A DNA stretch of 64,000 nt from Caenorhabditis elegans (lineage: Eukaryota; Nematoda; Chromadorea; Rhabditida; Rhabditidae), in the NCBI RefSeq assembly GCF_000002985.6, contig NC_003283.11:5208001-5272000 (forward strand), in the 5' to 3' direction. The notes below the pieces were generated by a model. The model had not been told where the DNA came from. It ran no database searches and worked only from the letters and a program-made list of their open reading frames with translations. Position 1 is the stretch's first letter; each line of letters begins with the position of its first letter. The translations under genes and the position numbers were made by a program. Below are positions 56,013 to 64,000 of this stretch, piece after piece.

Positions 56013-57667
56013 TCAAGTTTGAATAAACCTTGACACGATCCCTGCTTTAACCTTGTTTCCGCATTTCATCTGATTATCCAGCACATTTCCAACGTCTTCC
56101 CGAATTGATCTGAAAACTTCCAAAAATAGGCCACTCAATTTCAGGCGACCTATGTACCTATTAAAAATCAGCAACATCGTTGGATTAACATAACAGTGAA
56201 TAATCCAAAGGCCATTTAAAATTGCTTGATTCCTTTTGTTACTCATATCAATAAATGATAACAATGAAAAAAGCGTTGGATGCCAAATAATTACCATAAA
56301 AGTTATATAAGTTGTCACAAATGTGTATTGAAGGAGAATTGATATTTCAATTTTTCGAGATTTTGCTGTGCTTTTTATATTTTTCTAAAAATAATTTATT
56401 GTATTTTGATCAGATAATTTAAATTCCTAATACTCACGCAATAGATCAAAAATATAATAATCAGATATGCGAGATAAGAAATCGCCAGGCAGGGAAAACT
56501 CAGATATATTTCGATCGAATCAAATACTTCTGCATAAGGCATCTCATAATCGTAACCCCACCACGGTGGACTGAACTTCATGTTTTGAGTTATGCTCCCA
56601 GAAACTATTACAAAGAATATCCACGACATGAGTGAAAATAATACAATTTTGATAGGAAAGGGAAACTTTTTAGCGTTGATTATATTGCTGAATATCAAAA
56701 TTCTGCAGACAGCAAGTAGCGTCATTACTGGAAGATCGGCAACCCAAAAAGAGTTCATAATGCAACCGATTGTCTGAAAAACTTTGTTTTTGTTTTGAAA
56801 GTTTGCTTTGGGCGAGTCCTAGAAAATTTTGTTGCCCTTTCTATGTATGGTTTTTTCCTTTTTTAAAATAGAAAATTGTGATATCAGAAAATAATCAACA
56901 AAAACTCAATTAATTGTAAGTTAAGTATTATCAAGTTAAGTAACAAAATTTTTAAAATTTAATATATCCATTCTGTTATGATTTTTTTGTCTCTGAGAAA
57001 ATTAAAAAAACCCCTTTTTTGGAAACAGTGTAAAATGCTAAACGCTTGATTTGCTGCTCGAATTCTTGGGATTCTGGAATTTTTTTGCATAAACTTTCAA
57101 CAAAGTTACAAGCACATTAAGCAATTTTTTTTCTGATTTTGGAGTAGTTTTTCTAACTTGCAAAGAAAGGAAATTATTTTCAAAAAATTTTTCCTATGTA
57201 CCAAAACTGGTTTAAAAGTTGTCAAAGTTGGGTGAGTTGTGGCGAATTGTCGATTTTAAAAATTTCATATCTGATTTTTTTTCCATCAATTTCTAAATAA
57301 TCTTTCAAATAAAGAAAGTTGAATTTGAAAATTGTTCAACTAACCCTTATAACAAAATCAAATCTAGATAGAAGATTGGGAAAAATTAATATTGGCGCTG
57401 TGAGAAAATGCCCAGAAGCTTGCACCAGTTGCAGAAAATTAATCAGATTCATCAATTTATATGTCACGTTTGCAGATTGTTTATCCTTATTGAGTACTGC
57501 CTGAAATTAAAAAATTATTCAGCATTTGATGTTAACTTCAAAGCTTCTACCTTCATAATCACAATGAAAATAGGTATTGTAGGGGCTGATAAAGCCAGAA
57601 ATATGATTCCGTATTGAAGCATTTCATTGTCGTGATTGATGGTAAAAATAGATTCAGAATTTGACAT
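56013..57667 (-). CDS. Nematode 7TM chemoreceptor F with a transposon at its start codon
   Basis: Exons 57551-57667, 57345-57500, 56438-56773, 56158-56384 and 56013-56109; 310 residues. MSNSESIFTINHDNEMLQYG is followed by TM1 (IIFLALSAPTIPIFIVIM), GHFLTAPILIFP, MNSFWVADLPVMTLLAVCRI, PPWWGYDYEMPYAEVF, RKIEISILLQYTFVTTYITF, RNQAILNGLWIIHCYVNP, MLLIFNR and the tail SIREDVGNVLDNQ. The coding frame is open and closest in pattern to receptors A and E. The ATG lies within the 8-bp target duplication of a 585-bp inverted-repeat transposon directly upstream, so its original 5' UTR and promoter are displaced. The protein may be intact but its expression could be altered. Confidence 0.82.
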
Positions 57668-58260
57668 GGCAAATACTCCCACTAAGACGTTCTCAACTAC
57701 TTACATACTCAACTACCTACATTTGCTCGGCTGCATCATGGCTCCGTTGCATACGCGCAGTACTTGGAATTCTCTGCCTCATACATCGTGCTCCCATAAA
57801 GACAAAATGGCATTTTCCGCTTCATACACACCTGCTCCGCTGCAGACAAAGTGCTCTTGGACCGACATTCTCTCCCACTTACATGATCTTATGCATACTC
57901 AGTACTTCAAATTCTCACCCTCATACATCGCGCTCCCATAAAGACAAAATGGCATTCTCTGCTTCATACACACCTGCTCCGCTGCAGACAAAGTGCTCGT
58001 CTACCTTCATTTTTCAGCAGCAAATGTTCTGCAAACGTCCACACCGTTAAACGAGATCTCCAGTTTGAGGCAAACACTCATTGACTACCTTCTCATTGAC
58101 TACCTTTTGCTCATTGACTACCTTTCGGATCATTGACTACCTTTGCTCATTGACTACCTCAGATCATTGACTACCTTTCGGCTCACGTAGCTGAGCAATG
58201 TAAGCAGTTGAGTATGTAAGTAGTTGAGAACGTCTTAGTGGGAGTATTTGCCTTTGACAT
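57660..58260. mobile_element. 585-bp non-autonomous inverted-repeat DNA transposon with 8-bp target duplication
   Basis: The element spans 57668-58252. Its ends are inverted copies of about 60 bp starting GGCAAATACTCCCACTAAGA, with only a few mismatches. TTTGACAT flanks it on both sides (57660-57667 and 58253-58260). Internally there is a direct repeat of about 77 bp (CCCATAAAGACAAAATGGCA at about 57793 and 57936) and a TCATTGACTACCTT tandem at 58078-58170. There is no transposase. The 8-bp duplication is what hAT-superfamily enzymes make; the assignment to hAT is inference. Confidence 0.9.
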
Positions 58261-59094
58261 AAAGTTGATAGAGTAAAAAAATGTAAGCAGGAAATTTCAA
58301 ATTGCTTTATGACAAGCAGGCATAAATCACTTTCTCAGAACGCATGACTAAACTGTTTTTCTTTTTTATTTTTCACTGGGAAAAATATGCCAACCTAGTC
58401 ATTTAGGTACGTAACTTCCAATTTTTTCCCAGATCTTTGATAATTTTGAATAAAATCTTAAAGCTAACGCTAAACTTTTTTTTTGTATTTTTTCAGAATT
58501 AAAATTTAAAAAGTTGTGTTTGAACCTTAAAGGCCACAATCTATTTTGAAGCTAGTTTTTCCAAAATTTTCTGATCAAAATTTCAGCAATTCTAGAAATA
58601 ATTTAGATTGTTAGATTTTATTCAAATCTGAAATTTAATCTAAAAATTAATATTATAAAAAACATTGTTTAAAAATTGACATTATTTATATTTTCTGCAA
58701 AACCAAGGTCATTAGGCCATGAAAGTTTTTGTTATATCAGCTGAAACCCGTAGACAATAATTTTGAAGTGATGTTTGAAAAGTTGATTCCAAACATCAAG
58801 CCTGATCAAATATGGAAGTGTTGATGAATTGAATGAAACTTTTATGAATCATTGTGGTCTTTTTGTGATTTTTCCAGTAACAATTTAATTATAGATATTA
58901 TTCGAAAATATAAACAGAATTGTTGACGGTTTGGAAATATTGTCTGGAATAACAGATCTGCGAGAAGTGAGACTCATTACGAATAGCTATCTAGATACTG
59001 AAAATCTTAATTTGAAAATTACCTGACTGGCAATTTTGTATAAAAACAGGCTACGGGCTAAAAAAAAATACAAAGAACAGGAAAGAAGAAATTG
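58261..59094. other. Displaced 5' flank of receptor F and intergenic DNA
   Basis: No gene is supported. The DNA just after 58260 is presumably the former 5' UTR and promoter of receptor F. Confidence 0.45.
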
Positions 59095-59320
59095 ATAGTT
59101 GCCGGCTCATCGACGAATTGCCGGTATTGAAAGTTTTCGGCAAATCGGCAAATCGACACACTGCCGAAACTTAAAATTTCTGGCAAGTCGGCAAATCGGC
59201 AAGTTGCCGGAATTAAAATTTTCGGCAAATCGGCAAATCGGCAAATTGTCGAAATTGAAATTTCGGGCAAATCGGCAAATCGGCAAATTTCGGAATTGAA
59301 GTTTCCGGCAAACTGCGATT
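59095..59320. repeat. Third CGGCAAATCGGCAAATTGCCG array
   Basis: About six units containing TCGGCAAATCGGCAAATTG followed by CGGAATTAAAATTT or variants, in inverted orientation relative to 7385-7935. A lone CCGGCAAGCTGGC fragment lies at about 59470. Non-coding. Confidence 0.8.
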
Positions 59321-59902
59321 TTGCACATTTTTTTGGAAGTTTCAGAATTTCAATTTCAATCGGCAAAATTGTGCGCATCCTGTGTATGTTCCAACGTCTA
59401 ATTTGAAAAGTAAGACAATTTTATGAAAATATCTTAAAAATTTTATAAAAATACCTAATATATATTTCCGGCAAGCTGGCATTTAGCAAAAGGACAATTG
59501 CCGCCTACCCCTGATATAAAACTCGAAAAAAAAATATGGAAAGTTTGATGCCAAATATCAGGTTTCTTTTCTTGTTCTCAACTTTTTGAAATTGAGAACA
59601 CTTCTATTCTATTGAGCATTGTGATGTTTGTACCAATTTAAACAAGGAAACATCAACAAAAAGTCACTTGGATCAGTCATCATGTAAATACGCGTCAGTT
59701 ATGTGTGAACAACTGGTATCTAGTTGATCCTCCGAACTTTGTCACTTCTTTTTCGTTTTTTCGAGAACTGGGCGGCACACAGCAAAAGGGTATAAAATGG
59801 TAAGGAAATGGATGGAAAGGCAGAGTCAATTTGCGACCAGCGGTTATTGTACTACAAATAATTGTTATTTGCTATTTTTCAAAGTGTCATAAGTTCTCAA
59901 CA
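59321..59902 (+). promoter_or_regulatory. 5' flank and TATA promoter of the TIL inhibitor gene
   Basis: TATAAAA at 59791-59797, with probable transcription start near 59820-59830 and about 75 bp of 5' UTR before the ATG. A GC-richer stretch (GAACTGGGCGGCACACAGC) lies just upstream of the TATA box. Confidence 0.6.
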
Positions 59903-60725
59903 ATGGTGAGTATTTGTTATACATATATTTGTAAAATTTCCTCGTGTCTGTAAGTCTTTAAGTAAACCATTTCCAGAAAGTTTTCATCGTTCTCGCAGCT
60001 TTAATTGGATGCTACGTCTACGCTCAAGATGGTAAATATTCTGAAACTTATAATAAGCATGACATATTTTTTTAAATTTAGCTCAAATTCTGCCAGTAGG
60101 TGGACAAGTTGGTGGTGGGCAAAGATTGCCATGCCGTGGACGAAATGAAGAATATAAGACTTGTGGAACCGCCTGTGAGCCATCATGCACCAATCCGAAC
60201 CCGGTAAGCTATCTGCCGACTCTTCGGGTATTTCTGTGCAAACACCGTCACGCGAAAATTCTGCACGCCTAAGTTTGATCTACAAAAAATGCGGGTTTTT
60301 TTCCTAGAAAATTGTGACGTCAGTACGCTCTTAACCATGCGAAATCATATGAGATGTATGCGTCTCACCTCCCGCATTTTTCGAAGATCAAAGCGTGTTT
60401 TTAGATGTGCACCAAGCAATGCATCAACAACGTCTGCCAATGCAGAAGCGGATACGTTCGTAACGAGATCACCAGACAATGTGTGCGTCAAGCTCAATGC
60501 TCCAGACCTGGAACTGGTTTCGGAAGCTCCACTCCGTTCCCATCTCAATCTCCTCAGAGATGCGGACGTAACGAAACATTCAGAACCTGCGGATCTTCGT
60601 GTGAGCCGAGCTGTACTACTCCACGTCCACAAGCGTGCACTATGCAGTGTATTGTGAACGTGTGTCAATGCTCTGAGGGATTTGTCCGAGGACCTTCCGG
60701 ATGTGTCAGACAACGAGATTGTTAA
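59903..60725 (+). CDS. Secreted two-domain TIL (trypsin-inhibitor-like, Ascaris type) protease inhibitor
   Basis: Exons 59903-59905 (the ATG alone), 59977-60031, 60082-60203 and 60405-60725; 166 residues. A signal peptide (MKVFIVLAALIGCYVYA) precedes a short Gly-rich linker and two TIL domains of ten cysteines each. Domain 1 runs from PCRGRNEEYKTCGTACEPSC to the QAQC cysteine; domain 2 from CGRNETFRTCGSSCEPSC to the final RQRDC. The C-x-C-x2-G-(Y/F)-VR signature is present in both (CQCRSGYVR, CQCSEGFVR). TIL domains block serine proteases. Two-domain worm members include SWM-1, which restrains sperm activation, so a role in extracellular protease control is plausible. Intron 3 contains a palindromic MITE. 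AATAAA at 60804 serves as polyadenylation signal. Confidence 0.9.
60270..60395. repeat. MITE-like palindrome in intron 3 of the TIL gene
   Basis: TTTGATCTACAAAAAATGCG, TTGTGACGTCAGTACGCTC and CCCGCATTTTTCGAAGATCA mark it as the same family as 6273-6440. The outer CACGTGGTG ends are missing. It makes up over half of the 201-bp intron and ends 9 bp before the splice acceptor. Confidence 0.75.
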
Positions 60726-60803
60726 ACGAAATGCTTTTTAAAAACATTTTAATCTTGATTCAGCGTACCGCTGAATGATGTTCTGTAAAAATGAGTTTTG
60801 CAC

Positions 60804-60809
60804 AATAAA
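60804..60809 (+). terminator. Polyadenylation signal AATAAA of the TIL gene
   Basis: Canonical hexamer about 80 bp after the TIL stop codon, followed by a T-rich tail region. Confidence 0.7.
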
Positions 60810-61489
60810 GCTTCTATTCATTCAAAAAATAATCTCGACTTAAAAAACAACTCGTGTTTTTTTGAAATATCGTAATTTTGCTATTAATTTAGAACAAAAT
60901 ATTAGAACAATTTTTAACTGAAAAATAAACAGAAAACGACAGAGTTTGATAAAAACGACGTAATTATTAATAATTACGTCGTTTAATAATACATATGATT
61001 GATCAAAATGCTAGAAAACACAAGAAAGCAGCCGAAAATGTTCAAAAAAATTTACGATAACCATTTTTGCGCATCGAGACCGATCTAAATAAATTCTTGC
61101 TTCTTTAAAACGGATTACAATACAATTTTCCATCACAGAACGAGACTTTTTCAACAGCCACAAAAAACTCAAATTCAAATTGCCGCCGAAAGTGAATTGG
61201 TGCGAGGTAAGTGCGCTCCACCGCGAACATCGAATATTATTTCGAATGCAATGCTTGGCATCGTGCCAGCACCCAAATTATTATTGGTGACTGACTGTTT
61301 CTTTTGGTTTTCTTCGTTTTCTTCAAAATTATCGCATAAATATTATATTAACCTTAAGTTTCTGGTAAAAAGTACTTTTAAACACGGAATTTATCATAAA
61401 TCAAGTGTATTTTGCATTTTTAAAACTTAATAACTGTGGATTATGAATTTATCGATTTTTTTTTGCCTACGTTACAATTTTCAGTTGAA
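60810..61489. other. Intergenic/5' region of the HMG-box gene
   Basis: A short inverted repeat AAACGACGTAATTATTAATA around 60953-60985 (centre TTAATAATTA) is present. GCGAG|GTAAGTGC at about 61200 is a good splice donor that could end a non-coding first exon spliced to the TTTTCAG acceptor at 61478-61484; alternatively that acceptor takes SL1. Confidence 0.45.
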
Positions 61490-62584
61490 ATGACTAAACG
61501 CAAGAATGCGAGTAACGCTGGATCGAGCCCAAAAAAAGAGAAGAAATCGGAAACTTTTGCTGCTCTAAAGTCGGTTAAAGCGGAAAAGCGGCCAGCTGCG
61601 GACTCTTCGGTAAAAATAACCCAATTTCTTCACTAATAAAAGATGATTCTTCAGGATTCCGAGCCGGAGGACTTCGAAGAAGAGCAAATTACTCATACCG
61701 AGGCTGAAGAGACGAGAAATGAAGACAACGGTCAAGCGATTTACGAGCCTGATGTAATGCGCCCTTTGATTGAGTCTTTCTTAGAATTCCTTGTTCAAAG
61801 GCAGTCTGAAACGAGTACAGTCCATAACATGGAAAACAAGGTTGCGGAATGGGCTGAAACACGTCGAGATGATAATATTGACGCAGGGTAGCTCTTTCTG
61901 AAATTTTGGTTTAAATTAAAAATTTATTATTTCAGATTGTTCGTTCTCGACTTCCGTAAGTATCTGAAAAGTGCGGTGAAATTCAAAAATCTGCAAATGA
62001 ACGATTCGTGTGCCGCCATATCCACCTATCTGAACAGTGAAAAATCTCTGGTCGAGTACAAGTCAATGCCGGATCGTCCACCTACAAAAATACAGCTTTA
62101 CATAAAGAAACATCAGATTATGTTGAAAGGAATCGGTGGTGAACCGATGAAAAACGCCTACAAAGCAATGAATGCGGATACGGAGGGTGCGAAAGAACTC
62201 GACGAGCTACTCCGAGAAGCTTCGTTGCAGTACATTCCACAACTTCAGGAGTTCCTTGATACGCATCCAAATCTGACAGAAGAACAGAAGCGATCAATCG
62301 TTAACAAGATGAAGATGCTCAACAAGAAATACAACTCAAAGGAAATTTCAAGCACACCAAAGAAGAGATCTAGCAAGAAGGATCCAGAGACGGCATTCAG
62401 CCTCTTCTGTAGAACAAAGAACGATAAGTGAGTGTTTCTTTGCCGAGTTTCAATTTAAAAAAAAATATTTTTCAGGTATCGTGACCTGTCTGACGAGGAA
62501 CGCGAGATCAAGCTGCAAAAGAAGTTCGAAAAACTGCCGGCCGCTCAAAAGGATATTTACGAAAGCCTTGCCATCAGCATGTGA
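61490..62584 (+). CDS. HMG-box protein resembling UBF (upstream binding factor)
   Basis: Exons 61490-61609, 61655-61887, 61936-62427 and 62476-62584; 317 residues. TTTTCAG lies 5 bp before the ATG, a typical SL1 acceptor. The N-terminus is Lys-rich (SPKKEKKSE) and then acidic (SEPEDFEEEQITHTEAEE). A first HMG-box-like region follows about residue 150 (RPPTKIQLYIKKHQIMLKG through FLDTHPNLTEEQKR), whose pattern recalls UBF box 2 (P-x-T-x2-QL-Y and DYxxxHPEL). A basic linker (KKRSSKKDPE) leads to a second box (TAFSLFCRTKNDKYRDLSDE). UBF activates RNA polymerase I transcription of rDNA. HMG-box character is fairly firm; the UBF relationship is inferred from pattern only, and the protein is much shorter than vertebrate UBF. 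Confidence 0.75.
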
Positions 62585-64000
62585 ACCACCCATTCCCCAT
62601 TAATTTTAAACGTTATTTTATTAATCTCCAATAATGATCAACTTTTCGCGATACTCTTCATTTACTCGAGAATTTCAACCAAATTTGTTTCACACTGTTT
62701 TGTTTTTGTTTCAAAAATATTTAATGAAAATCTGTTATAATCATTGTAATTGTCCACTGAGTGGTTGATTTGCAAGTTTTATAGCTTTTCCTCATACTTT
62801 TCTCCTGTTCGTTTTTTTCCTAATTAATCCGATTCCCATTTGTGTCGTCAATTTGTAGAAATGGAGATAATTCGATTAGATGTTTCAATTTTTGTAAGAA
62901 ATTTCATTGACAAGCATCTAGTACCTGCCGATAGTACTCTAATTCGCTAAAATTTTGGCATTTCAGTTCAAAGGCACACGCTATTTTTCCAAGTGGGTCT
63001 CGCCACGATCAGACGTAAATTTTGCACATTTTCTCATAGGTTGTAGAAGTGGAAGCTTGATAGGCAAATTTCAATCAAATTTTAAAGTTCACAGAAATTT
63101 TCGGCGATTCTACAAAACGATTTTCATTAAATAAAAGTGCCAAAAAATGAAAAATCTTTGATTTATCTGAAAATAATATCAGCTGAAAAATTCCAGAAAA
63201 AGCTCAGAAATGCCCGGAAAGTTGATAATTGTCGAAAACGGAAGCGAAAAGTCGGTAATTGGCGAATTTCCGGCCATTTTTGAGCATTTTCCCGATTTTT
63301 CAGCTGAATTAAATCTTATTTTTTAGATGAATCAAATGTTTTTTTTTGATATTTTGACACTATTTTTTCAATAAAAAATCTTGGAGCAACATGGCTCAAA
63401 TAATAGGTAATTTTGTAGAATTGCTGAGTGCTCAATTTCCAGTTGTAATCGTAAAAAACGTTCATCATTCATTGTTGCAATACTTTTTCTGTCGACAACC
63501 CAACAATTGGTCACTCTCTCTGGTCAGCTGAGTCGGCTGCTTCAATGTCACATGCCCTCGTTGTGCACCCTCGACAGCGTTGGAGCAGCTCGTCCCGTTC
63601 AATCAGTTGTTCCCCGTGTGCCAGGAGACACCGAAATATCGCACGTTGTGTTCACGTGATGTACGTGCAAAAAGGGCTCGGGTATTCCCCTCGACGCTCC
63701 GCCTCGTTCGCTATCAATCGTGGTGTCTCTCGGTCTCCCCCGACTTCCAATTCCGATTACATTTGATACAAGTGCGTACACCTTGTGCGTGTGTGTGTGT
63801 ATTCTTCTGTTTCTTTCTCGCCATGTTTCTCTAAATTTGACCAAATTCGAATTGACAGGTGCTAGCAGGGGGCTGGCCTGCAATTCTGTAAAATGACCTA
63901 TTGCACCATGTTGTGCAGGTGAAGTTATACTTAAGTTAAATAAGTTTTCCGGTTAAAAAAAGTGATCTTCTATTTTTTGACACCAATTTTTAATTTTGAA
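62585..64000. other. 3' flank and unannotated right end
   Basis: No supportable gene. The ORFs after 63545 overlap each other on both strands without splice logic. A GTGTGTGTGTG run lies near 63789. A fragment of the CTCGCCACGATCAGACG repeat lies near 62999. A gene entering from the right cannot be excluded. Confidence 0.35.

Noticed and set aside
57636-58050. Plus-strand ORFs of 101 and 129 aa
   Set aside because: They lie almost wholly inside the 585-bp inverted-repeat transposon and follow its internal direct repeats; no transposase similarity.
60345-60713. Antisense ORF across the TIL exon
   Set aside because: Mirrors the Cys-rich TIL coding exon; the plus-strand frame has the ten-cysteine pattern and a signal peptide.
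63545-63883. Overlapping ORFs at the right end of the window
   Set aside because: Three mutually overlapping frames on both strands, none with a recognisable domain or worm splice signals.

Overview
The window looks like nuclear DNA of a Caenorhabditis nematode, very probably C. elegans or a close relative. The evidence is AT-rich DNA, short 45-60 bp introns with GT(A/G)AG donors and TTTCAG acceptors, TTTCAG sites just before start codons (likely trans-splice acceptors), and expanded nematode families (F-box/FBA genes, 7TM chemoreceptors, TIL inhibitors). Many dispersed palindromic repeats of the kind that fills worm introns are also present. Gene models were built by hand from splice signals and paralogue comparison; no database was searched.

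Layout. 849-5322 (+): 3' part of a TPR protein that resembles SKI3/TTC37. 5323-19014: 13.7 kb with no supportable coding gene, made of MITE-like palindromes, two CGGCAAAT/TTTGCCG arrays, a CTACCTGC minisatellite and simple repeats. 19015-21687 (+): a secreted or surface Ly6/activin-receptor-like protein with a long acidic stalk. 22519-40021 (-): five tandem carboxylesterase genes (CE1-CE5, numbered left to right), interrupted by an F-box/FBA gene (29613-31440, -) and by a small membrane-protein ORF at 32203 (+). 40899-51548 (-): five tandem 7TM chemoreceptor genes (A-E). 52332-55099 (-): a sixth, more diverged esterase (CE6). 56013-57667 (-): a sixth chemoreceptor (F). 59903-60725 (+): a two-domain TIL protease inhibitor. 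61490-62584 (+): an HMG-box protein resembling UBF.

The most interesting features concern tandem-array evolution. CE5 and CE4 are joined at about 37877 by a deletion that removed the 3' end of one and the promoter and exon 1 of the other. CE4 is also a mosaic of CE2-like and CE3-like segments, which indicates gene conversion. CE1, CE2, CE3 and CE5 begin MGGFLSHL exactly where the secreted paralogue CE6 has its predicted mature N-terminus, so the signal peptide is gone and a candidate N-myristoylation motif stands in its place. A 585-bp inverted-repeat transposon with an 8-bp target duplication sits precisely at the start codon of chemoreceptor F, duplicating the ATG and creating an upstream ORF.

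The genes do not form an evident operon or pathway. They read as a chromosome-arm-like accessory region of environmental-response families (detoxifying esterases, chemoreceptors, F-box) between more conserved genes at the two edges.
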